NCBI GenBank assembly: GCA_030998015.1
Contig: JARWMV010000247.1
Location: forward strand, 558,001-622,000
Source: Ceratorhiza oryzae-sativae
Taxonomy: Eukaryota; Basidiomycota; Agaricomycetes; Cantharellales; Ceratobasidiaceae
Reading direction: 5' to 3'
Length of the DNA stretch: 64,000 bases
Positions 1 through 10,600 of this stretch are shown piece after piece. Position 1 is the first letter of the stretch. Every line of letters starts with the position of its first letter. Below the pieces are notes generated by a model. The model searched no databases, was not told the DNA's origin, and was given only the letters and a program-made list of their open reading frames with translations. Made by a program: the position numbers and the translations under genes.

Positions 1-651
1 AGCATGTGGGTACTATATTGATATTGAGCGAAAAGCAAAGACTCAAGCGCCTAGTAATTTCTAGGTCCTTTTGGTATCTCCAAACCCACGGCGTTCCGTT
101 CTCCGATCTTGTTCTCGGTTTCGGAAATTGGCCAACCCTGACCACCGAGAAGTTGAATAAGGCACAATCGGTGTACTTTTTCACGCTGGTCATTATGCAA
201 TGGGGGTGAGTTTGGGCCGCTCGAGCAATTCGGTGTATAAACCAACTCATTCTTGAATAGGAACTTGTTGGCTACTCGCACTCGCAAATTGAGCATATTC
301 CAACATAGACCTTCTGGAAACTGGTACATTTTCCCTGGTGAGACGTTTTTTGACGACTCGGCTCAGTCTATAGATGCTAATCTTTCGTCATAGCCATGGC
401 CTGTGCGCTTGGTATCGCCATTTTCTTCTCCTACGTCCCGTTCTTCCAAAACACATTCCTCACCCGTGGTGTGCCTGTTGCGCATTACTTTATTCCATTA
501 GCGTTTGGCGCTGCTATGCTGCTGTGAGTCTAACGTTTAGCTATTCTGACGATATTAACTGACCGAATATGGATCATTCAGGCTGGACGAGACACGCAAA
601 TGGTTCGTGAGGCGATACCCATGTGGTTTGCTGGCCAAGATTGCTTGGTAG
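1..651 (+). CDS. Type IIC (Na+/K+-type) P-type ATPase, C-terminal end only
   Basis: This is the last part of a cation-pumping P-type ATPase of the plasma or endomembranes. Only the C-terminal membrane segments are in the window. Four exons can be read: about 65-205, 261-337, 394-523 and 582-651, joined through GT-AG introns that keep one frame. The translation carries the family's late signature AQSVYFFTLVIMQWG, then LLATRTRKLS, a hydrophobic pair of segments, and the C-terminal block DETRKWFVRRYP ending in LAKIAW and a TAG stop at 649-651. These match the end of animal Na+/K+-ATPase alpha subunits and their fungal relatives (animal DEVRK(L/F)xxRR(R/Y)PG). The phosphorylation and ATP-binding domains lie upstream of the window. 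An intron probably runs from about 6 to 64. No irregularity is visible in the part seen. Confidence 0.85.
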
Positions 652-1744
652 ATGAAGATATTTCGTATAACGTTAAATTATCTAAATTTCATGGGCATGG
701 TCTATTTTGTATCACGGTTGATTTGTACTTGTCAATGAATCTCGCGTTTGGTTTTCAGTTTGTCGTTGCTTTACAGCTCCCGGCGCCTTCGAGTTGGCAT
801 CGCAATCTCATATATAACATGTGAAAAGCCAAGGCCTCATGGACACGACAAAAGTTGTTACCCGCGCCAACGGTTAATGGTCCAGGCTCGACGCGATGTT
901 TGGCAAAGCTGTCATTATTTACTTGCAGCCGCACCTCAGAATTGTGTGTTTGACTCTCTAGCCAGAAACTCGAGCGGATTTATGGATACAGTATTCTCTC
1001 GATTCTTCCTTCCGAACTAGTCCACGACTAAAGGTGGTTCCGGAAGCGAACGGGCTCGAACTTTCTGATGAGCCCTAGCACGGCAATGCCAACGAACAAA
1101 ATTTCGTCGATCGGCTATCCACATATTGAGACGACATACAAAGCAGCTCTAATTCTAATCACCCCAAACGTATTGAACTTTGTTCGATACGGATATGTAG
1201 ACTGGTTATATATGACATTTGGCCCTGCTGACGGTGAAGCCCGAAAGCACCAAGCACCAATGCGTCTCTTCCGCGTTTTGTTTCTATACCAACAGCCAAG
1301 CCAAAGGCCTTGGCGAATATGCCTCGTTTACCGGTGTTAGTAAAGATCCACCAAAACGAGCATCAGGATAGGTGATATCTTGTGAAGGTGGCCCGCTTTC
1401 GTAAATCCCAGACAGGATTTGCGAACGATATGAATTTGGTTGAGAGATATAATGCGGGTAGGCGACTTGTTCGGGGGCCTGGAATACTGATCGGGGAGTG
1501 TCAATGGCCTCTTGTCTAAACGCCAGAGCCCGCCCGTTTGGGCAATAGCCGTGACTATATGCGCACGCCCCCCTAGGGTCTACGGTCCAACATACAACCT
1601 CATACCTCAAAGTCCAGAAAAAAAAAACGCACTGGCGATAGGGGGAGAAGGCATAATAAAAAGGCGGGAGGGGGGGACGCAGGCTTCTCCCGACCGCGAT
1701 CTTTGTTAAATCCTCCATCAAAAGTATTTACCAAATTTCGCATT
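652..1744. other. Intergenic, no supported gene
   Basis: About 1.1 kb between the ATPase stop and the next start. A 145-codon open frame exists on the minus strand (1284-1721) but shows no family motif or splice structure. A short A run (1619-1627) and a G run (1671-1677) are present. No RNA gene or repeat was recognised. Confidence 0.5.
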
Positions 1745-3964
1745 ATGATGTTCCAATCCGCCTGTCTCGCCGCCGCTGCCGTCCCCGCCTTGGCTTCCGC
1801 GTTCCCTGCGTACGGTCATATAGCAGACAAGGCCTTGAGGTAAGTCTTGTACCCTCCACGCGTGGTACGCAGCAGCTGATGCCGCCCTCCAGCGCGGCCA
1901 AGTACGCTGGCTATGCCTACCTCGTCTTCCAATGTGTTCGACCGATCCTTCGCCGCGTCTTGTCCAACCTCCTCCCGCCGCGTATCATCCAGCCAGATAG
2001 GACCTATTTGGGCCACTGTCGTGTCGGGGCACAATTCCTGCTCTCGACCGGCTTCGGTTTTGCCCTCTGGCTTGCATCTAGGGTGGTTCATAGCACAGGG
2101 GTGGGACCTCGTGTCCGCCGTGGGTATGAGTGTATTGCCGGCCGCTTGAAAAGGTAAGCACGACAAAGTTATCAACAAAATGCCTGTGCTTAACACTTTT
2201 CCATATTTCTCCTTTAGCATCTCGCGATTCCCAAGTGCCGTCCGGTCGGCCATTGGGGATCTCTTGGGTCTAATGGCCGTGCGTGTCATGGGCTTCGGGC
2301 ACCATGCGGCTGAAACTTGGCGGCATATACTGGACTGCATCGACTATTTGTTCGTCGAAGCCTGTTCACAACTCGGGCTAGCCGTGTGGCCATGCGTATT
2401 GTCCCGTGCTGTTGGCCCCCTATTCCCCGGCGATGACATCAAAACTCTGGGTTACGATCCATCCATGTAAGTGTTGAGCAGAACATGTTGGCGTTCGTTG
2501 GTGCTGAAATACTGGATCGTCCAGCGTCTCAAAATATCCGCTCACCCTTTTGACGGGGGTCGTAACCCTGTTCGTCCTTCGAGGCGTGTTAGTGAAGGGG
2601 ATTCGATTTGGTGGACTTGCTTTCAGCTCGGGCACCTATGTCTACGCCGTGGCCGTTTCGCGTCTGGTCGGACTCGTTTTGGCGGAATTCGATGTTTGGG
2701 TTCTTGTAGGCCTATCAGTCTCTTCGAAATCGATGTCGCCACGCGGGTTGAATCTGTAAGTCTGAGTTTGGTATTTGCTTTAGCGGAGAGTCTAACGAAT
2801 GGTTCGAAAATAGTTGCGTAAAGTATACCCTGATTGCATTCCTTATCCATGGGGATGCACTGGCGCGCCGATTCATCCGACCCCGGATGTCGCTTTTAAG
2901 GCTGGTCAAAGGTGCCTTTGGTCTCCGGTACTGGTTTGCTCGGGTGTATTTGGCGGCGATACGATTTTCGGTCCGACTTGGCATCGCTGCTTCGTATCCT
3001 GTCTTGCAGCGAGCCACTTGCCTGCTTTTGGCAAAGGTCCTCGTGCCCGTTGGTCGGTTGGGTCTATTCGAGCTGATTTGGTGGGGATCAAGTAAGTGAC
3101 GCCGATTGCCTCTGGAATTAGCTAACTGGAATGGTGCGACAGAGGTTTGCATCGTTGGGCGTGCAGCGGTGGCGGCCGGTAGAGCGCTCTTAGGGGGGAT
3201 CACGCTCTTGTGGGCCACCTGTTTGAACGTGATTGTCCAGCTCAAGGTACTCAGTCACTTGTGGGTTTTGGAGTGTCGCCACTGATCACGTGTTGTAGCG
3301 CCACTGGAAAGCGACCAAGGACACGACGTCTGATGGCTCGCCCGAGGAACCTCGCCCGGACTCTCCCTCGCTTGCCGGCGCTTCAAAACCGGGGCCGTCG
3401 GAAGGGGTGTCTCGGCTGGCGCTCCTGATCAGCGCCTATCTGGATGACTCCGTGCCGGCCGAGTCGATCGAGGCGCTCGAAGCGCAGATTGGGAATGGCC
3501 CTTCGATGCACGCTCCGCCCAGTTCCGAGCCTGCATGTCCGCCAACTCCGTACTACTCGGTCCCAACGACTCCGGTCCTCGCCCCCGTCCAATTCCGCAC
3601 TCCAGTCCCCGCGTCGACCCGGATTCTGGCTCCCGAGTGGACCGAGGACGACGAAGACGAGGACGTGTTGTCGCTCACGCGCCAGCTCGCGGGCTTCAGC
3701 CTCGCACTCGACACGACTCGGGGCCCTCGAGGAGTGCAACAGGAGACTCGGCGGTCCCCGATCAACTTTGAGGCGTACCGGCCACTTTCAAACCCAGGCC
3801 CGGTCACCCCTCCTCGCAAAAAGTGGACGTACCGGGAGTGGGAGAGGGGCGCAATCGCCTCATTCTGCTTGGGGCTAGTCGCGCCGGTCAACCAGGGGTT
3901 GCAGGAGCGAAACTTGGCGAGGGTGAATGCTGGATATGTGGTCGACATGATCATGAGGAAGTAG
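1745..3964 (+). CDS. Unknown multi-pass membrane protein with N-terminal signal sequence (627 aa)
   Basis: No family was recognised. A consistent seven-exon model is 1745-1839, 1893-2153, 2218-2466, 2525-2755, 2814-3091, 3143-3246 and 3299-3964, all with GT-AG introns of 51-64 nt, giving 627 residues. The start is chosen because it opens a typical signal sequence (MMFQSACLAAAAVPALASAF) and the frame carries through all splices; a second ATG follows at once at 1748. Hydrophobic stretches recur through residues 40-400 (for example ITLLWATCLNVIVQ near 395), so a repeated-segment membrane protein is likely. Residues about 410-590 are Pro/Ser-rich and acidic (EDDEDEDV), probably cytoplasmic. The tail has TPPRKKWTYREWERG and a last hydrophobic patch. 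It is followed by a T-rich 3' region. Function cannot be assigned; it may be lineage specific. Confidence 0.7.
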
Positions 3965-5401
3965 GCTGGGTGGTGGTGGGCGGTGAGTGGTAGAGTGGTG
4001 GGGGGGACTTGGTGTGTCTCGAGTTTTTTTTTTTGATTTTCGTCTCTTTTTTTTTTTTTGTTTATCATCTTGGTTTTTTTTTTCTTTTCTTTTTCCCGCT
4101 TTTTCGCTCATCTGGTTGCAGGCTACAAGAGGCTGGATATAGGGTGGTGGCCCAGTCATTCGGGGCGGATGGGGTAGCAAGCACCGAGGTGGACTACCAG
4201 AGTCGAACAGAGGCCGGACGGATGGACAAGACGAGTTCGTTGATGCACCATACGGGCAGAAACAGCTCCGGCATAAAGGTGTGGACCTAGGGTGCGGCCA
4301 TATTCGCCTAGAGGCCCGCATATCTCAGCCTATCGCATCCGTGCGAGTGGCCCTCGAGTACCCACCGTGTCGTCAAGCTGGCCCTGGTTTGGCATTGGCG
4401 CGTCGAGGCCTGAAGCCTGGTCAAAGGGAGTACTTGGGTATGGTCTTGCCCGGTGGTTTGTATACACTCTGTTTGATGCTCGTTTTGATTTGTACTTTGT
4501 CCGTACCGGCTGACATGTAGTTTGTGACTGACATATGGGTGTGTATTGTAATAGGCTTGGACTTTTGTACTACTATAATAGAAATGGTCGTCGGCTGGGC
4601 CGCGGCTAGTTTGTGGTTCACGAACAGTTCCCCGAGTCTAGAATGTTAGGGGAGCTCTCCCAGCCATTCGAGGCGTGCAACCATGTATTGTCGTCGGAGA
4701 CAATCATGATTGAAAACGGTGCGCATACATGCGTTATTCGGCTTAAACCACGAGACCTATCAATCATGAAAAGCGGAGAGTCACGAGCTACCCCAACTTG
4801 GGGGCGTTTTTTTTTGTTTTGGCGTACACATATACTGCATGCGCATGGAGCCACCCTTTAAGAGGTGAGGGTGCGCAAGGTGGGGAGGCGAGTAGATCCC
4901 AAACAGGGTACCATGGCGTCTTTTTGAACTCGGGACGTTTTGGGTGCTCGGCATCTGATCAAGTCCTGGAAAGGGCATTTGGACGCGAGGCGAGGAACGG
5001 CAAGTATGTGTGTTTATCTTCGTAGATCATTGCACTACGAACCAAACCCTTCAATAGCTGTCGGACCATTTGCCCATTTTTGTCTAACCATCCTGGGTCT
5101 TTCGATTGTGGGCGCCCTGCGTTGATTGCATCGAACGAGTCACCCATGGCGCCGAGTCTTGTCAGTTTTGGTTGCTTATCTTGGACTTTGCTTGAACCTC
5201 CCGACGAGTTCCAAGGAAAGCCGACACTAAACGGCTGCAGGACTCGAAGCGTCCAGTGGTGACTAGCCAATCCAAATTTCGCATTGTGGACATAAAATAA
5301 AATACACACAAAGTATAAGATACATTTGAACCGAATGAATGATGAATAATACCAGCAAGGATAGCCCGTTTTCCAGCTCTCCAATTCTACTATGCTGTGT
5401 T
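3965..5401. other. Intergenic, T-rich tract and no supported gene
   Basis: About 1.4 kb between the 3' ends of two convergent genes. Positions 4024-4098 hold several runs of 8-11 T on the plus strand, possibly part of the 3' UTR or polyadenylation region of the upstream gene. A minus-strand open frame (4959-5384) has a protein-like patch around GDSFDAINAGRPQSKDPGW but no recognisable family or start context, so no gene is called. Confidence 0.5.
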
Positions 5402-6781
5402 TTATTCGATTTCGTAGGGGTGTTTAACGAGTTCCTCGTATACGTCTGCTGGCAAGTCCCTCACCAACGCGACCGCGATCTCGATCACGGGCTGGGCTGT
5501 TAGAGGGGGGAAGGTGCGCAAAAGCTTCATAGGGCTAGACGGAACTAAAATTAGACGGATTGATATGGATGAAGCAATCAGACTTACCTCGTGCTCGCAA
5601 GAATAGAATCTCTCATGAGGAATAATTGGGCAATCACACAGAGAATGTTCAAGTGCACGCCAAACGCAAGAAGAAAGTCCCAAAGCTTAAGGACCTCGGC
5701 CAGAGGCGGCGTACACGCGCAAAGCGTCAAAACCGCTACCGGGAAAAGTTGAAAATGAGTAAAGGTCGAGTGAAGGAGGATAGGACCAACGCACATGGGA
5801 AAGCATAAAGTTCCGCACTCAGGTTCTTGGAACGAAGATGTTGAAATAGTTCTGGGTCTGCGATTTGAAGACATCTGTCCAATAGCTGGTCTGTTGTCAA
5901 AGCCTGCCCTTTCATGATGTTTTGAGGCCACATACCGTAAGCCCGCGATGGACGCCTTCTAGGGTGGGCTGAACGTATAATGGGCATTCAATCTCGATAA
6001 ACCTACAGCATGTGTCAGTTGTTACCATGAGAGCAATAGCGGTAGAGGGTGTTGGGACTTGCCTCGAAAAACAATGAAAGGCCTCCAACTCGGATGGAAG
6101 TGTGTACAAGAATGGTGCTGCAAGCACATTCATCCCTTGAACATAACGGAAAGGCAGTCGAGTCGGCGACTGTTGATCTACAATACTCGTGTTAGTATTG
6201 GTTCGACAAGTTGGCCATGGTGTCCTTACCATCGTTTCTCCAGACAAACGCATCGAGCAAGCGAACCAGCATATCTTCTCGAACGCGAGATTTGAACTCT
6301 AGATCGGTGGCGAGTGTTCTATTGTAATACATAAAATAAAAGAAATGGGTTGCTTAAAACGGGGCAAGTCTGGAGATGACCCACCGAAAAGTATCGTTCC
6401 TAATTTTCTCCCGGTCAGGACTGGCACCCCGAGCAACATATTGGATGTACGTGTCTCCCGCCAACGGCCCGTCTACACGCAGCAAGAGCTTCCAAATACG
6501 CGGGCGTAATGTTGGGTCCTACAAAGCCAGCTTTGGTTAGGTTTTCCGTTATTCACGCCGCGGGACTTGTCGCACACCTCAGACGTCGGAATTCCATCTA
6601 AAAGGATCAATCGCCGCAGTTTCTTTAACCCTTCGTCCACATCCTCCTTTGTTCGAAACTTGGTTGCCGACAGGCGAGGTGCATTGAGAAGCTTGTTGAG
6701 CGCGGCGGTCGGGCTGCTCGATGAACTCGATTTTTTGGTGGACGTCGATTTCCGCTGCGATCTGCTGGTTGAATCGGACAT
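5402..6781 (-). CDS. BUB2: BUB2/cdc16-type TBC-domain GTPase-activating protein
   Basis: This is the Rab-GAP-like (TBC) subunit that with Byr4/Bfa1 restrains the Tem1/Spg1 GTPase at spindle poles until mitotic exit. Eight exons on the minus strand (6578-6781, 6385-6518, 6230-6318, 6063-6177, about 5932-6002, about 5795-5890, 5588-5735, 5402-5534) give about 329 aa, close to yeast Bub2 (306) and S. pombe Cdc16 (299). A Ser-rich N-terminus is followed by LRRLILLDGIP, then RPRIWKLLLRV, IRNDTFRTLATD, the TBC signature RYVQGMNVLAAPFLY, FHCFSR, FIEIECPLYVQPTLEGVHRG, LDRCLQIADPELF, and LWDFLLAFGVHLNILCVIAQ. The intron after FHCFSR uses a GC donor (6003-6062). The exon 5/6 border is uncertain: GTATGT would make a 32-nt intron, and GTGGCC a 41-nt one that fits the family better. 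Confidence 0.92.
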
Positions 6782-7694
6782 CTTTGTTGTGGTCAGGTGA
6801 AGCAGGGTCAGGCGGCCACGTGACTCCGTCTGTTGGTCGGGTGTGCGCGATGCTTACCCCGCAGGCTGCTGTAGACGCAAGAGTAGAACGTCGGTCACAG
6901 GACCCGAAACCCCCAAAATGTATTTTTAACTATTTCAATCTACCACAAAATTTGGCTTGATTTTTTAGGTGGGGAGCGCTAAAGTATGATCATAATCGCT
7001 GTACTGAGTCTCAAGCTGAAAGACAATGAATCGGAGCTGAGGGATGAGTTTCTTTGCCTCTTCTAAGGTTGTCCAAAGTCCTGTGACGACGTTCCACTCT
7101 TGCGTCTACAGTATGCTCCCCTCACTTCATATATATACACAGGTAGCTTCCGTGATTTTTATTTTTATTTTTTTTACAAAATGTTCTCGCCGCAAGTAGC
7201 AATTGTTTGGCGTCTTGAGATCAACTTTTCGCCGAGCTGTTCGATAACGTGCGTTCACAACAGCACATTAAAACATTTTACAAGGCAATAGAAGTTCCTA
7301 GGCCATACTGGGTTGGAATCTGGCGCACTCATCACATTCCTCTTCTTATATGCGGTTTCAATCCTAGCACAAAGTCTATTTATGCGCTCAATAAGCGATG
7401 TAGGGGGGTTTTAATGCCACAGCACGTCGTGGTAACCACTTTTTGAATGTGTGATAGCTCACCTAACAAGGCCGGCCGACAGCTGCGAGCCTCTTCCCCT
7501 ATAGGATGAGTGGCAACCAATAACCCAATGGGGAATAGCCACGCGCTAGCATTGGGACAGCGTAAAGTTGATCTCCTGGTTAGGAAGTTGCCACTCAATA
7601 CAAACGCAAATAGATGGAAGGGTAGCCACTTGATACATGAGGTGCTGAACCATCGATTCTCTGTCTACTGACGTTTTCCTTCCTATATTTCTGA
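6782..7694. other. Divergent intergenic region between BUB2 and the helicase gene
   Basis: About 0.9 kb shared 5' region of two divergent genes. It contains a CACGTG box at 6817-6822, only 36 nt upstream of the BUB2 start, and an AT-rich stretch with T runs near 7157-7174. No further gene was recognised. Confidence 0.5.
6817..6822. promoter_or_regulatory. E-box-like CACGTG upstream of BUB2
   Basis: Palindromic CACGTG followed by AC, 36 nt upstream of the BUB2 ATG. It is the same hexamer found 36-143 nt upstream of six other housekeeping genes in this window. It is a likely bHLH binding site, by inference from the motif alone. Confidence 0.4.
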
Positions 7695-10600
7695 ATGTCC
7701 TCGATGTCCGATTCTGGCCGCTGGCCAGTCCTGCTCTCTAGTAGAGCAATCCGCGAGCTACGTCACATAGGCAGGGATGAAACAACTTTTGATATTGTGC
7801 GGAAGAAATTTCAGTAAGTCGGCATTTTCAATCAAAGAACAGAGGTTGACACCATTTCTGCCCTCCCAGAGAATTATCCCACGGCCAATTCACTGCAGAC
7901 AATCACCTATGTATACGAGGGACTCATGAAAGCATCCCTATTTACCGCGCACGAGCTAGCAACGATTTGAGAATCATTTATCAAATCGACCTAGTGGCTG
8001 ACGGTAACGCCCAGGTAAGCACATGCTGTGCATACTATTTGTGGGGTCAATGCTAACAAATCTCTCTAGTTTGATCATCAAGGTGGGATTAGATGTGTCG
8101 AAATCTGTATCCTAGTTGTAACATATCGTGTTAGTGATCAAGGTATACTCGGTCTCCTCCAGGAATCAAGTAGCGTATGATTTCTGGGGAAAGGTTTCAC
8201 GGTACCTTCTTCGTTACGGGCCTGAATACCGTAGTCGGTACGATATATTCAATTATGCCTCCTCAATGCCCCGTTAGTGAACAAATTTTCATAGTTGCAT
8301 TGCTCGAAGGAATAGGAAAGACGGAAACTCGTCTGATAAAGTCCCTGAGGTCTTTGAACACAGAAAGTATAGTAATGCATTTGTGGACGAGAAATACCAC
8401 TTTGACGGGGAGGCTGACATGACCGAAGTGAGTGTAAAAGGGTTTGTTAAATGGTACATGTCTAACACCCAGTACGCAGTTGCATGAAACCCTTGCGGTC
8501 GAAAAATTTACACCGATTACAAAGTCTCTTTACAACTGTACGACAGTTGGCTTGTTTATTTCATGTTTCTTGCTGATCCTTGTTCTGACGAGAAGCCATC
8601 CTTGCTGATATGGAAGTTGTACTACCAATTGCCCTAAAGTATCACATTTTCAATACCATGCCGGTCTGGCTTCGGAACTAACCCATGAATTCAGCCCCGA
8701 CGAAAGGCGAATTGTCAAACATCAAGGAACATCGATCGTGATCGGACGTAGTGGAACAGGCAAGTTATTCGCCACAAATACAGATTGTGCAAGTCAGCTG
8801 AAGTGCTGGTAGGGAAAACTACGGCTCTCATCTATAAAATGCGGGCAAACAACCAAGCCGCGGTAGTTGATGAACGACCTGTCCGACAACTGTTTGTGAC
8901 TCGTTCCCAGGTTTTGACTCGGCATATAGCTCATAATTACCATGGCCTCATCGATTCGAATGAAATAGCCAACAAAACACGGGAAGAGCTCGCCGAAATA
9001 CGACGGCGCAACGAACAAGAGCGAAAACGCGAACTCGTAGAATACGACAATTTGGTTGACTTCCGCGGCGACTTGCCCGAACGTTTTAGTCAATTGCAGG
9101 ATTGTCACTTTCCACTTTTTGTGTCCTTTGATAAGGTTCGTCCTGTGATTGGATTATCAGCGTGCGTGCGCTAAGGTTATTTGCGCACTCCTAGCTGTGT
9201 TCACTTCTTGAAGCCGACGCTGTAGCACTAGAAGGGCGACGCTTTCAAACGTATCCGCTGTTAAGCTTCGAGTAAGATGGTCTAGTGGTCTCCCAGTTCC
9301 ATGGTGTACTAATAATGGACTTAGTGACTTCAAATATAGCTATTGGCCGAAAATCAACCACGTTCTTACTCGGAATTTAGATCCCAGCCTTGTTTTTTCT
9401 GAAATACTCGGCGTGATAAAAGGTCACGGTGAAGACCTCAGCGAGGAGAGTTATCTTGAGAGCCTAAGTCATAAGAGGTCACCTCTTCTTTTGAATGTGC
9501 GGGACAGGGTATATGCGATATTTGAAGCTTATTCCAAACAATGCCGTATCAGGAATCAGATCGATACAGCGGATAGGTATTTATATAAACGATGCGATAA
9601 TATTGTGATATTGACTCGATGGCCCTAGAACTCGTGCAATCCTCAAATTTCACGAGCAACATCCGTTCCCGAAAAGCTCTCAAGTGGATTACATGTAAGA
9701 TACTATATCGTACAATACTTGATCAACACAGGAATGAACAATTTGGCCAGTTTCGTTGACGAGGTTCAGGACCAGCTAATGCTTGACATTCATTGTAAGC
9801 GCTGCATCAATCTTTAGAAAAAAATCGCCTATAGAAACCCTAATTCTTTTGAAGTGCTCCAGTCCTTGTGCAAGAATCCGGACGGTGGATACTGGTGTGG
9901 TGACACTGCGCAGACTATAAGTGTTGGAAGTTCGTTTAGAATTAAAGACCTGAAGGCATTTGTATATGACGACATGGTGTGTTGTCTTCTATTAGATTTT
10001 GATAATTCTGCCTTCATTACTTCAGCAGATGTCGTACCAAAGGTCGAACCGGCAGCGTAAAGCCCCTGCGCCTTTTGCAACCTTCGAGCTGACCACGAAT
10101 TTCCGCAGCCATAGCGGAATAGTACGCTATGCCGCCTCGCTCGTCGAGTTGATCTACACTATGTTCCCAAACTCTATCGATCACATGGCACCCGAGACTG
10201 CCAACACGAGTGGTCGTGCGCCGTTGCTATTTATCAGCCCAACAAATGATCATAGTGTGTTCTTGAGGCATTTGTTAAGTAAAGAGTACGTAATAATTCC
10301 GCTTGAATGTATTTGGCTTATATATATGCAATATCCATTAGTATTCCATTCGGAGCACACCAAGGAATCATCGTTCGATCGCAGGAAACCGCAGACCGGT
10401 TAACTAAGCAGTTGCAGAAACGCTGTACCGTGTTGACGCTTTTAGAGACGAAGGGTACGAGGCATTCAATTCCATAGGTTTTGCGCTCAATACATATTTA
10501 ATCAGGGCTTGAGTTTGACGATATTATTCTTTATAACTTTTTTTCCGAGTCAGAAGCCCCTGACAGCTGGGAATCCATCCTCGCACTCGCAAGTCACGAC

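Noticed and set aside
1284..1721. 145-codon minus-strand open frame
   Set aside because: No family motif, no splice context, unusual composition; probably chance.
4959..5384. Minus-strand open frame with a protein-like middle
   Set aside because: No recognisable domain or convincing start, and no partner exons could be joined in frame.
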